Assembly (NCBI GenBank): GCA_050949745.1 | Contig: JBMNGF010000021.1 | Span: 186,001 to 250,000 of the forward strand | Source: Syntrophaceticus sp050949745 | GTDB taxonomy: Bacteria > Bacillota > DSM-12270 > Thermacetogeniales > Thermacetogeniaceae | Reading direction: 5' to 3' | Length of the DNA stretch: 64,000 bases | In this document: positions 51,209-59,873 of the stretch, piece after piece | How positions within the stretch are numbered: the first letter of the stretch is position 1 | Layout of the letters: each line of letters starts with the position of its first letter | Notes under the pieces: generated by a model | Database searches by the model: none | The model's input: only the letters and a program-made list of their open reading frames with translations | Told to the model about the DNA's origin: nothing | Made by a program: the position numbers and the translations under genes

Positions 51209-51685
51209 TTGCTTTCACAAAGTGAAATAATCATTCGCATGCTCATCTCTCTTTTTGTAGGTCTCTTAATCGGATATGAAAGGTCGCGAAATCTGAAACC
51301 TGCCGGTGTCCGCACATATTCTCTCGTCTGTATAGGTGCCACACTTTTTATGATAGTCAGTGTTTACGGTATTCCTGAATTAGGATATAATTTTGTAGGC
51401 TATCGAGTAGATCCCGGTCGTGTTGCTGCCCAGATTGTTACTGGAATTGGATTTGTCGGAGCAGGGGCGATATGGAAGGACCGGGGAAACATACGGGGTT
51501 TGACAACAGCAGCAAATCTTTGGGTAACAGCCGGGCTTGGTATGGCCATTGGCATCGGGATGTATTTTTTAGTATTGACCAGTGTTATCTGCATATTTCT
51601 TGCTCTTTATAGTTCCCCAGTACTTTGCCGTCTAGGACTTCTAAAATACCCTGATGATGAAAAATGTGATGATGGTGATGATTAA
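51209..51685 (+). CDS. MgtC/SapB family membrane protein
   Basis: A 158-residue integral membrane protein of the MgtC/SapB family, with four to five hydrophobic helices. Family signatures: LISLFVGLLIGYERSR (about 10-25), GVRTYSLVCIGATLF (about 32-46), RVAAQIVTGIGFVGAGAIW (about 70-88) and RGLTTAANLWVTAGLGMA (about 95-112). The family is linked to magnesium homeostasis and stress in some pathogens; in Clostridia the role is unclear. It ends in an acidic hydrophilic tail (DDEKCDDGDD). TTG 51209 follows AAGGGGGGTG. Confidence 0.92.
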   Translation: MLSQSEIIIRMLISLFVGLLIGYERSRNLKPAGVRTYSLVCIGATLFMIVSVYGIPELGYNFVGYRVDPGRVAAQIVTGIGFVGAGAIWKDRGNIRGLTTAANLWVTAGLGMAIGIGMYFLVLTSVICIFLALYSSPVLCRLGLLKYPDDEKCDDGDD

Positions 51686-51745
51686 GGATATGGTTTTATC
51701 TTTAACACTATAAAGCTCAATGACAACATATCACTCAAATAATAA

Positions 51746-51822
51746 AAAGGTCGTACACCTCTTTTAGCCGGTTAGGCTATTTAAGCAAGAACCACTTGCT
51801 TAACAGGAGGTAAACGACCTTT
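51746..51822. repeat. 77-bp multi-hairpin palindromic element
   Basis: The 267-bp gap between mgtC and galT holds no gene but contains a striking structure. AAAGGTCGT (51746-51754) pairs with ACGACCTTT (51814-51822), and ACCTC (51757-51761) with GAGGT (51807-51811), closing a stem of 14 bp. Inside are TAGCC-GGTTA-GGCTA (51765-51779) and a 9-bp hairpin TTAAGCAAG-AACCA-CTTGCTTAA (51781-51803). ATAA flanks both ends directly (51742-51745 and 51823-51826), like a 4-bp target duplication. It could be a small non-autonomous mobile element or a three-way-junction RNA. Confidence 0.6.
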
Positions 51823-51952
51823 ATAACTATATTATGTCATAAAATCTGCAATTTATACATTTCATCTGTCCAGCTATCAAATGCATAAATTCATCATCAA
51901 GAGGAAGAATGAAAAAGAATAGATGCCATTGAAGCCAAGGGGGATACTACAG

Positions 51953-53014
51953 ATGCCAGAACTAAGACAGGAACCTATTACAAATAATTGGGTCATTATT
52001 GCTACCGAAAGAAGTAAAAGACCTTCCGATTTTCCGGTACAACAGGAGAAGCGAAAAGGGGGCAAATGTCCTTTTTGTGAAGGAAATGAAGGTAAAACAC
52101 CACCAGAGATCATGTCCTACCGTGAAGGTGGTACCCAAGCAGACACACCTGGATGGTGGGTAAGAGTTGTTCCCAATCTTTTTCCTGCCTTGTCTAAAAC
52201 AGCTAATGGGGAAAGCAATGGGGGGGTGGATGGTGAGACTAGTGATTTATTTGTCACCAAACCGGGTATTGGTGTTCATGAAGTCTTAATTGAATCTCCT
52301 GATCATAATGCCTCATTGGAGACTCACTCACCCAGACAGGTGATCGAAATATTTTATATATGGCGTGACAGATATCAGGCCTTGCTCAGTGAAGAATTGA
52401 TTCAATACATCCAGATATTTAAAAATGAGGGGTCAATAGCTGGGGCTTCCTTAGAGCATCCTCATAGTCAGTTGATTGCCACACCATTGATTCCTTCTAC
52501 GATTAATGAAGAATTAAATGGTGCTCAGGAGTATTACCAACAGCAGGGTAAATGTCTTTATTGTGATATGCTCAAGTATGAGCAGGAGGATTCAAGGCGT
52601 ATTGTAGCAGATAACCAAGATTTTCTTGCTTTTTGTCCTTTTGCCTCCCGTTTTCCTTTTGAAACTTGGATAATTCCTAAGGAGCATCAGGCTGGATTTG
52701 ACTTAATTAATAACCGCCAAATAGAGAATATGGGCGCTATCGTACAAGAAGTCACACAGAAAATTAAAGAATCACTGAACGGTCCTCCCTATAACATGGT
52801 TCTGCACAGTGCTCCTGTGGGAAATAGTGATGCAGCCCATTACCACTGGCATTTAGAAATACTACCCCGCCTGACAATTGTTGCGGGATTCGAATGGGGT
52901 ACCGGAATAATTATTAACCCAACCTCTCCTGAATCAGCAGCTAACTATTTAAGAGAGGCCAATATAGAATATTACCAGGAAAAGGAGCGTAGGTCATGGC
53001 AGCAAATTCATTAA
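51953..53014 (+). CDS. galT: galactose-1-phosphate uridylyltransferase family protein
   Basis: A 353-residue HIT-superfamily GalT. It has a zinc-type CPFCEG motif near the start, the nucleophile motif HPHSQ (His169, His171) and HYHWHLEILPR in the second half-domain. GalT exchanges UMP between UDP-glucose and galactose-1-phosphate; related clostridial proteins can act as nucleotide-sugar phosphorylases. ATG 51953 is preferred over 51923 because AAGGGGG lies about 8 bases upstream. It overlaps glgA by 19 bases, so a role in glycogen or nucleotide-sugar metabolism is plausible. Confidence 0.9.
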   Translation: MPELRQEPITNNWVIIATERSKRPSDFPVQQEKRKGGKCPFCEGNEGKTPPEIMSYREGGTQADTPGWWVRVVPNLFPALSKTANGESNGGVDGETSDLFVTKPGIGVHEVLIESPDHNASLETHSPRQVIEIFYIWRDRYQALLSEELIQYIQIFKNEGSIAGASLEHPHSQLIATPLIPSTINEELNGAQEYYQQQGKCLYCDMLKYEQEDSRRIVADNQDFLAFCPFASRFPFETWIIPKEHQAGFDLINNRQIENMGAIVQEVTQKIKESLNGPPYNMVLHSAPVGNSDAAHYHWHLEILPRLTIVAGFEWGTGIIINPTSPESAANYLREANIEYYQEKERRSWQQIH

Positions 53015-54474
53015 AAATATTATTTGTATCTGCGGAAGTGTCTCCCTTTGCGAAAACTGGTGGATTGGCTGATGTGGCGGGATCATTGCCTAAGGCCTTA
53101 AAACGCCTAGGGCATGATGTTCGAATTGCTATGCCAAAATATAAATGGATAAATGAAGAGGAATATCTGCTGGATTATCCCGTAGAAATGGATCACCATT
53201 TAGAGACAGGTATTGTAAAAAAGACCAAGCTGCTGAAAGAAAATAATAGGGAAATACCAGTTTATTTGATGGAAAGTTATAAGTATTATTACAGGGATAG
53301 CCTTTACGGATATGATGATGAGGCGGAACGCTTTAACTTTTTCAGTAAAGCGGTACTCAATATGCTTCCACAGCTTGACTTCAAACCGGATATCATACAC
53401 TGTAATGACTGGCAGACCGGTATGATACCGCTGAGCTTAAAAACGAAATACGCCGAAGATCCCTTTTATAATAAGATCGCTACCCTGTTCACTGTTCACA
53501 ATCTGCAATATCAGGGAGTATTTCCAAAAGATACGCTATGCCTAGTCGGCTTGAGTGATCAGTATTTTAGTCCGGAACTATTAGAGTTTTATGGTAAGAT
53601 TAATTTTATGAAGGCAGGGCTTTTATTTGCAGACTTGCTCAATACTGTGAGTAAAAAATATGCACAGGAGATTCAGACACCAGAATATGGAGAGCAGTTG
53701 GATGGATTACTGAGAAAAAGAGCACAGGATCTGTATGGTATTGTCAATGGTATTGATTATGATGAATTCAATCCGGAAACTGATAAATTCATTTACCACA
53801 ATTATTCTCTGGCGACAATCAATGAAAAAAAGGAAAATAAAAAGGCACTACAGCAGGAGATGGGGCTTCCTGTCAGCGATATGCCACTTATCGGCCTAAC
53901 TACCAGACTTGTTGATCAGAAAGGGCTTGACCTTGTTACTGATATTTTTGAGCAAGTGATGGATCTTGGTGTGCAGTTTGTGCTACTGGGAAGTGGAGAG
54001 GATCACTACCAAAAAACATTTGCTGAACTGAAAATGAAATACCCACAACAGACTGCAGCTAATATCGGGTTTAATGTGGAATTGGCCCAGAAGATTTATG
54101 CTGGCTCAGATATCTTTTTAATGCCCTCTCGCTTTGAACCCTGCGGTCTCAGCCAGATGATTAGTTTAAGATATGGCACCATTCCCCTTGTTCGTTCTGT
54201 TGGTGGTTTAGCTGATACTATAGAAGATTATAATGAACATAAAGGTACAGGTAACGGATTTGTGTTTAAGGAATATGATGCCCAGGAGTTTTACAATACG
54301 ATTACACGAGCTGTTGGCATCTACCGTAACAGCCCACAAGTATGGCAAAGCCTGATGGAAAGGACGATGAAATATGATTTTTCCTGGGAGAGGTCTGCAA
54401 AAGAATATGTAGATTTATATCAGAAGGCGATGGAAAAGAAATCTGAGTCACATAATCAGCGGGCTGCAATTTGA
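52996..54474 (+). CDS. glgA: glycogen synthase (ADP-glucose type)
   Basis: GlgA extends alpha-1,4-glucan using ADP-glucose. The 492-residue GT5 protein has the substrate loop KTGGLADVAGSLPKAL (19-34), HCNDWQTGM (about 134-142), TVHNLQYQG and the C-terminal GT-B motif SRFEPCGLSQMISLRYGT (about 379-396). The ATG lies inside the end of galT, with AAAGGAGCGTAGG as ribosome binding site. glgB, glgC and glgP are absent from the window. Confidence 0.95.
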   Translation: MAANSLKILFVSAEVSPFAKTGGLADVAGSLPKALKRLGHDVRIAMPKYKWINEEEYLLDYPVEMDHHLETGIVKKTKLLKENNREIPVYLMESYKYYYRDSLYGYDDEAERFNFFSKAVLNMLPQLDFKPDIIHCNDWQTGMIPLSLKTKYAEDPFYNKIATLFTVHNLQYQGVFPKDTLCLVGLSDQYFSPELLEFYGKINFMKAGLLFADLLNTVSKKYAQEIQTPEYGEQLDGLLRKRAQDLYGIVNGIDYDEFNPETDKFIYHNYSLATINEKKENKKALQQEMGLPVSDMPLIGLTTRLVDQKGLDLVTDIFEQVMDLGVQFVLLGSGEDHYQKTFAELKMKYPQQTAANIGFNVELAQKIYAGSDIFLMPSRFEPCGLSQMISLRYGTIPLVRSVGGLADTIEDYNEHKGTGNGFVFKEYDAQEFYNTITRAVGIYRNSPQVWQSLMERTMKYDFSWERSAKEYVDLYQKAMEKKSESHNQRAAI

Positions 54475-54531
54475 AATAACAAACAGAGTATTGAAATTTT
54501 AGCCTTGTTTGTTTATCCAAAAAAGGAATAT

Positions 54532-55230
54532 ATGCCTCGTCAGGAGAAGGTAGCAGTAAGAAACTATGAAAGGAATAGAACTTTGTCGGAAAAAATCTTA
54601 GTCGTTCCTAATACTGCTGCTATCAAAGATAATACTAATTTTCAGGGGTTCCGGTCAAACAGTAATACAAAGCTATGGACCCTATTTGCTACTGAAGGAT
54701 TATTTCTTGAACGGGATATGGTGGAATATGACCCTCGTTACAGACAGTTGATCGTTTACTTAGTACTGAGGCATAAGCAGGATGTTTTTATTTATCAGAG
54801 GATCAAAGCAACCGGAGAGAAAAGGCTGCTTGAAATGTATTCCTTTGGTCTCGGTGGCCATATTAATGAGATGCGGGGAGGGTTCTCGCGTCTCCCTCAG
54901 CTTGATAACCAGGTGCATACCAATAGTTTTACCAGGTTAATCACTTCCAATCTTAAACGGGAATTAAAAGAGGAAGTAACCTTTTCAGGGCCGTTTTCCT
55001 ACCGCTTTTTAGGAATTCTGAATGATCAGGAAACAGAGGTAGGGATGTATCATATTGGCCTTGTTTTTCGTGTTTCCTGCCTATCTCCTCAGATAACTGT
55101 CCGAGAAAAGAACAAAATCCGGGGCAGGTTGGTTCCGGTATTCCAATTGCAAGATAACCAGGATAAGCTGGAGAACTGGTCCAATATACTGCTCCCATAT
55201 ATCCCGGAACTAATGGTCGTTGGTCGTTAG
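54532..55230 (+). CDS. Nudix-like hydrolase
   Basis: A 232-residue protein with a Nudix-like core. GLGGHINEM (about 107-115) and RELKEEV (about 145-151) correspond to the ends of a Nudix box (GX5EX7REUXEEXGU), but an insertion of about 20 residues separates them. LVLRHKQDVFIYQR before it is a typical strand pair. Substrate unknown. ATG 54532 is chosen because AAAAAAGGAAT precedes it; the longer TTG 54505 form lacks a ribosome binding site. Its last codons lie within a GGTCGTT-rich repeat that continues after the stop. Confidence 0.75.
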   Translation: MPRQEKVAVRNYERNRTLSEKILVVPNTAAIKDNTNFQGFRSNSNTKLWTLFATEGLFLERDMVEYDPRYRQLIVYLVLRHKQDVFIYQRIKATGEKRLLEMYSFGLGGHINEMRGGFSRLPQLDNQVHTNSFTRLITSNLKRELKEEVTFSGPFSYRFLGILNDQETEVGMYHIGLVFRVSCLSPQITVREKNKIRGRLVPVFQLQDNQDKLENWSNILLPYIPELMVVGR

Positions 55231-55380
55231 AGGTTAGTCGTTGGAAAAGATTATAGATGGGTGTTGCAAAGGAAGGTGCCTGGCACCGTGAGAAACAGAA
55301 AGATCAAATGATAACAAATCAAACAGTGCCAGGCACCCAGCGTAACAAACAAATCAAACGGTGCTAGGCACCTTAGCACC
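55214..55380. repeat. Intergenic cluster of GGTCGTT and GGTGCC(T/A)GGCACC repeats
   Basis: GGTCGTTGGTCGTTAG, then TTAGTCGTTGG (55215-55244), followed by three near-identical 13-bp palindromes: GGTGCCTGGCACC (55275-55287), AGTGCCAGGCACC (55325-55337) and GGTGCTAGGCACC (55360-55372). Copies 2 and 3 lie in a 35-bp direct repeat that begins AACAAATCAAAC. CCTTAGCA/CCTTAGCG follows in tandem. This is the only obviously repetitive, non-coding insertion-like stretch in the right half. Similar palindromes recur in other clostridial genomes as far as I recall. Confidence 0.8.
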
Positions 55381-55412
55381 TTAGCGCATTAAACGAGATT
55401 GAAGGAGCAATC

Positions 55413-56735
55413 ATGGAAGCAAAGGGTACATTTAATATTTGGACTTCAGGATGCCAGATGAATGAGCATGATAGTGAAATTATGTATGCACTTTTGGAAA
55501 AAGAGGGCTACAGTTGGACTTCGGATCCAGAGACAGCGGATATCGTCATCCTCAATACCTGTTCAGTAAGAAAAACCGCCGAACAGAAGGCCCTTGGTTT
55601 TTTGGGGAATTTGAAATACCGTAAAAAAAGGGATACCGACTTGATAGTTGCAGTTGGTGGATGCTTGACACAGAACCCAGAGGTAAGAGAATTTCTGCTT
55701 AAGGCTCCTTTTGTTAACGTTATTTTTGGAACCCGCAATTTTCATCGATTACCAGAGCTTTTGCAGGAAGTCCAGCAGGGTAATAAAAGGGTTGTTGCTG
55801 ATGAAAGGGTAGATCTTTCGGGTATACTTCCCGCTTACCGTGCAGATTCTGTGAAAGCATATGTAACAATCATGTATGGCTGCAACAATTTCTGTTCTTA
55901 CTGCATCGTTCCCTATACTAGAGGAAGAGAGAAGAGCCGCCCAGCTGAGGAAATTAATGAAGAAGTAGCCGGACTGGCGGCTGCAGGTTATAAGGAGGTT
56001 ATGCTCCTCGGGCAGAATGTTAACTCTTATGGGAGAGGATTGGACAGTGATATCAACTTTGCCAAGCTTTTGGAGCAGCTGGACGAGATAGTTGGTATTG
56101 CTAGAATCAGGTATATGACATCTCATCCCAGGGATTTCACTGATGAGTTAATTGAAACCATTGCTTCTTCCAGCAAGATCTGTGAGCATTTTCACCTCCC
56201 TATACAGTCGGGAAGCAATCGGATCTTGAAACTGATGAACAGAGGCTATAGCAGGGAAAAATTTATCGAGTTGACCGAAAAAATCAGGAAGAGAATACCA
56301 GAATCGAGTATCACAACCGATATAATAGTAGGATTTCCAGGAGAGACTGAGGATGATTTTCAGGACACACTGGATCTGGTAGAACAGGTCAAGTTTGATG
56401 CCGCTTTTACATTTTTGTACTCCCCTCGTCAAGGAACACCGGCAGAAAAGATGGAAGAACAAATATCCCAAGACATTAAAAGGGATAGAATGATCCGGTT
56501 GACAGATATTCAAAATAAGATAACCCTGGAGCATAACCAGGTCTTAGAAAATAAAGTCGTAGAAGTGCTTGTGGAAGGAAGGAGCAAAAAGGATCCCGAA
56601 CGCTGGAGCGGTCGGACTAGAACCAATAAAATTGTTGTTTTTAATGAACCAGATGAAAAGGATCTGACAGGTGAACTTATTGATGTTATGATCAATTGTG
56701 CCCGGACATGGAACCTTGTAGGTACTTTAATTTAA
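55413..56735 (+). CDS. miaB: tRNA-2-methylthio-N6-dimethylallyladenosine synthase
   Basis: MiaB adds the methylthio group to i6A37 of tRNAs. The 440-residue radical-SAM enzyme has the N-terminal UPF0004 cysteines C14, C50 and C84, the radical-SAM motif CNNFCSYC (C157, C161, C164) with VPYTRGREKSRP, and a C-terminal TRAM domain. TSGCQMNEHDSE at the start is the MiaB signature. Gene order miaB-(YlbF/YmcA)-mutS matches B. subtilis. AAGGAGCAATC precedes the ATG. Confidence 0.96.
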   Translation: MEAKGTFNIWTSGCQMNEHDSEIMYALLEKEGYSWTSDPETADIVILNTCSVRKTAEQKALGFLGNLKYRKKRDTDLIVAVGGCLTQNPEVREFLLKAPFVNVIFGTRNFHRLPELLQEVQQGNKRVVADERVDLSGILPAYRADSVKAYVTIMYGCNNFCSYCIVPYTRGREKSRPAEEINEEVAGLAAAGYKEVMLLGQNVNSYGRGLDSDINFAKLLEQLDEIVGIARIRYMTSHPRDFTDELIETIASSSKICEHFHLPIQSGSNRILKLMNRGYSREKFIELTEKIRKRIPESSITTDIIVGFPGETEDDFQDTLDLVEQVKFDAAFTFLYSPRQGTPAEKMEEQISQDIKRDRMIRLTDIQNKITLEHNQVLENKVVEVLVEGRSKKDPERWSGRTRTNKIVVFNEPDEKDLTGELIDVMINCARTWNLVGTLI

Positions 56736-56752
56736 AAGAAAGCATAGCTAAG

Positions 56753-56772
56753 GAGGAATCTGTTCCTCTTTC
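56753..56772 (+). terminator. Hairpin after miaB
   Basis: GAGGAA and TTCCTC form a 6-bp stem with TCTG loop, followed by TTTC; flanking AGAAAG and CTTTCT can extend the fold. Weak terminator or leader structure before the ylbF-like gene. Confidence 0.45.
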
Positions 56773-56813
56773 TAGAAACTATTGATAATTAACCATAGGA
56801 GGTGCAAGTGTAA

Positions 56814-57185
56814 GTGTCAGTCACAGAAAAAGCACAGGAACTAGGTCTAGTCCTGCGGGAAACTGATGAAGCCAAACGACTGCAGGCTGCGGAATTGGAT
56901 CTTGACAATGACAGTGCATCACGTCAATTGATCGAAAAGTTTCAACAGCAGTTTCAAAAACTCCAAAGCGCACAGGAAGCTGGTGAGGATATCGATCAAG
57001 ACGAATTGAATGAATTTAATGAGCTACAGGAGAAAGTGAAAGTTGACAACATTATTCAGAACTACTTTGCCGCACAACAGAGTTTTAATCAGCTGCTACA
57101 GCAGGTCAACACCGTCATCAACCAGGTCTTAAGGGGAGAATCCTGTTCTCCGGATTGCTGCGATGGCTGCTCAGGCTGCCCATAA
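56814..57185 (+). CDS. YlbF/YmcA family regulator with Cys-rich tail
   Basis: A 123-residue helical protein of the Com_YlbF family. In B. subtilis YlbF and YmcA join YaaT in an iron-sulfur complex that tunes RNase Y, competence and sporulation. Long helices run from about 1 to 105. The tail ends CSPDCCDGCSGCP with five or more cysteines, a likely metal or Fe-S ligand site. Position between miaB and mutS is that of ymcA, but the YlbF/YmcA distinction cannot be settled here. AGGAGGTG lies 9 bases before GTG 56814. Confidence 0.85.
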   Translation: MSVTEKAQELGLVLRETDEAKRLQAAELDLDNDSASRQLIEKFQQQFQKLQSAQEAGEDIDQDELNEFNELQEKVKVDNIIQNYFAAQQSFNQLLQQVNTVINQVLRGESCSPDCCDGCSGCP

Positions 57186-57206
57186 TTAAACCTGGAGTGG
57201 TCAGCA

Positions 57207-59846
57207 GTGGCTAAACAAACTCCTTTAATGGCCCAATACCAAGCGATAAAGAGCGAGTATCCGGGCTGCCTGCTCTTTTATCGCTTGGGTGATTTTTACG
57301 AGCTTTTTGGTGATGATGCAAAAAAGGCTGCCAAAGAACTAGATATAGTTTTGACCAGTCGTGGAACAGGAAATAATCAAAAAACACCTATGTGCGGTGT
57401 TCCCTATCATGCAGCTGAAAACTATCTCAATCGCCTACTGGAAAAAGGCTATAAGGTGGCCATCTGTGAGCAGCTAGAGGAAGCCAATTTATCTAAAGGG
57501 ATCGTTAAACGTGATGTTGTCAGAGTAGTAACACCTGGCACTATTTTAAATTCTAATTTTCTAGACAAGGCACAAAACAACTATATACTCTCTCTTTACC
57601 ATAAGAAGGATAATATTGGCTGTGCCTGGAGTGATATCAGCACAGGTGAGTTTCAAATTGCCCAATTTTCTGTTAAAGACCAATCTGGACATTTTGTAGA
57701 TCTGGTAAATCGCCTGCAACCTGCAGAATTTATATATAAATCGGGTCAGCTGCCCTTGTTTAAATCAATGCTAGAGGATTGTTGGGAATATCAGAACATA
57801 ATTCCTACTGAGGTAAACCGGGAAGGATCTATTGAGTTTGTTGAGAGACAGTTCGGGCAGGACTATCTGGTTGGTATGAATAAGGAAACTCTGAAAGAGG
57901 GACTGGTCGCTGGGGCTAATCTGCTCAGTTATCTTCAACAAACACAAAAAACTGAAAACCTGCCCTTTCGTAAAATGGATGTTTTTACACCTGGGAATCA
58001 TATGTATCTGGATGCTATGACCACCAGAAACCTAGAAATATTTACAACCCTACGTGAGGGTAAAAAAGAGGGCAGCCTATTCTGGGCACTTAACCGTACT
58101 TTAACTGGTATGGGCACACGCCTACTGCGGAACTGGCTGCAGCTTCCTCTTCAGGATATGGCAGCCATCAAAGCCAGACAAGAATCAGTAGAAGAGCTGT
58201 CAGCTACTTTCTTTTTACGCCAGGATTTGCGTGAATATTTAGGCAAAGTTTATGATATGGAGCGTATCATTAGCAGGATTGAATGGTTGGTAGCCAAACC
58301 TCGGGATTTAATAGCATTGTCCAATTCCTTGGCTGTGATTCCCCTGATCAAAGATATTTTAATAAAGGCGAAATGTGAACATTTGCAGGACTTGGGGGAG
58401 TCTCTTGATCCTATCTATGAATTACAGAATCTGATCCAGAATGCTATTAGTGATAATCCCCCGGATAACTTAAAAAAAGATGGAATTATCAAGAATGGAT
58501 ATCATTCAAAAGTTGACCAATTGCGTGCAATGATCGAAGAAGGAGCAAGCTGGATCAAAAATCTGGAGAGTGAAGAGCGAACTCGAACAGGTATTAAATC
58601 ACTGAAGATAGGGTTCAATAAAGTGTTTGGCTATTATATTGAAATCACCAAGCCAAATCTGCATCTTGTTCCAGATAACTATATCAGAAAACAGACACTG
58701 ACTCAGTGTGAGCGATTTATAACAGCTGAATTAAAGGAACAGGAAGAGCTCTTTGTAGGAGCTACAGATCGCCTTCAGGAACTGGAGTATGAGTTATTTT
58801 GTGACATACGTAAGCAGGTAAAAGAAATGTCAAGCCAGGTTCGTCAAAATGCGCAGTTGATTGCGCAAATTGACTGTCTGGCATCATTTGCGGAGACTGC
58901 CGCTATCTATAACTATGTGAAGCCAGATCTCAACAAAGAAGGCATCATCAATATTAAGAATGGCCGACACCCAGTATTAGAACAACTTTTACCGGAAGGT
59001 TCTTTTATTCCCAATGATCTGCGTATCGGAGAAGAAGAGAACAGGATTCACATTCTAACAGGCCCTAATATGGCGGGCAAATCCACATATATGCGTCAGA
59101 TGGCCACACTGGTCTTGATGGCCCAATGCGGGTCATTTATCCCTGCGGAAAAAGCTGAAATAGGAATTGCTGACAGGGTTTTTGTGCGTGCCGGCTCGAT
59201 GGATGATCTGGGCAAGGGACAGAGTACCTTTATGATGGAGATGAATGAGGTCTCTTATATAATTAACCATGCCACAAAGGACAGTTTCATTGTACTCGAT
59301 GAGATTGGGCGGGGCACAGGTACATCTGACGGGTTAGGGATAGCCTGGGCGATTGTAGAATATATCCATGAGCGAATATTGTCCAGGTTAATATTTGCCA
59401 CTCATTATCACCAACTGACAAAACTTGCAGAACAGTTTAAAGGGGTTGTCAATTACTCAGTGGCTGTGGCAGAGAAGGGGAGAGAAATCACTTTCCTGCA
59501 TAAAGTTGTTCCTGGCGGAACAAATAAAAGCTACGGCATCCAGGTGGCACAACTGGCTAATTTACCGCAGGAAGTAATTGAACGGGCCTATGAAGTGGCT
59601 GAAGAAATGGAGATAGTTGAAAAAGAAGATCCTGGTACAGAAAAGAAAACAAAAAGCAAAAAACAGGCAGCTGTTCAATTGGTGCTCTTTGATGATAAAG
59701 GTATGATAATACAGGAGTTGCAAAGCCTAAATTTAGTCCAGATGACACCTTTAGAGGCCATGAATACCATTTCCTCCTGGCAGCAGCGTCTGTCACAGTC
59801 AAAGGAAAATGCCTCTTCCAGGCCCAAGCGGCATGATCAAAGATAA
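57207..59846 (+). CDS. mutS: DNA mismatch repair protein MutS
   Basis: MutS recognises mismatches and recruits MutL. The 879-residue protein has the mismatch-reading motif GDFYELF (Phe30 and Glu32 equivalent to the E. coli Phe-x-Glu), connector and lever domains, clamp (about 410-530), and an ATPase with Walker A GPNMAGKST (about 618), the signature STFMMEMNEVS and DEIGRGTGTSDG Walker B. The C-terminal helix-turn-helix and tail follow. GTG 57207 lies 21 bases after the YlbF-family gene. mutL follows two genes later. Confidence 0.97.
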   Translation: MAKQTPLMAQYQAIKSEYPGCLLFYRLGDFYELFGDDAKKAAKELDIVLTSRGTGNNQKTPMCGVPYHAAENYLNRLLEKGYKVAICEQLEEANLSKGIVKRDVVRVVTPGTILNSNFLDKAQNNYILSLYHKKDNIGCAWSDISTGEFQIAQFSVKDQSGHFVDLVNRLQPAEFIYKSGQLPLFKSMLEDCWEYQNIIPTEVNREGSIEFVERQFGQDYLVGMNKETLKEGLVAGANLLSYLQQTQKTENLPFRKMDVFTPGNHMYLDAMTTRNLEIFTTLREGKKEGSLFWALNRTLTGMGTRLLRNWLQLPLQDMAAIKARQESVEELSATFFLRQDLREYLGKVYDMERIISRIEWLVAKPRDLIALSNSLAVIPLIKDILIKAKCEHLQDLGESLDPIYELQNLIQNAISDNPPDNLKKDGIIKNGYHSKVDQLRAMIEEGASWIKNLESEERTRTGIKSLKIGFNKVFGYYIEITKPNLHLVPDNYIRKQTLTQCERFITAELKEQEELFVGATDRLQELEYELFCDIRKQVKEMSSQVRQNAQLIAQIDCLASFAETAAIYNYVKPDLNKEGIINIKNGRHPVLEQLLPEGSFIPNDLRIGEEENRIHILTGPNMAGKSTYMRQMATLVLMAQCGSFIPAEKAEIGIADRVFVRAGSMDDLGKGQSTFMMEMNEVSYIINHATKDSFIVLDEIGRGTGTSDGLGIAWAIVEYIHERILSRLIFATHYHQLTKLAEQFKGVVNYSVAVAEKGREITFLHKVVPGGTNKSYGIQVAQLANLPQEVIERAYEVAEEMEIVEKEDPGTEKKTKSKKQAAVQLVLFDDKGMIIQELQSLNLVQMTPLEAMNTISSWQQRLSQSKENASSRPKRHDQR

Positions 59847-59873
59847 GGTTCTTTACAGGAAGGTGATTGATGT

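Noticed and set aside
51746..51822. tRNA or tRNA-like gene suggested by size and multiple stems
   Set aside because: No T-loop GGTTCGA, no D-arm, no plausible anticodon arm; the stem lengths (9+5, 5, 9) do not fit a cloverleaf.
55275..55372. CRISPR-like array of palindromic repeats
   Set aside because: Only three 13-bp units with unequal spacing (50 and 35 bp), the spacers themselves are partly repeated, and no cas gene is present.
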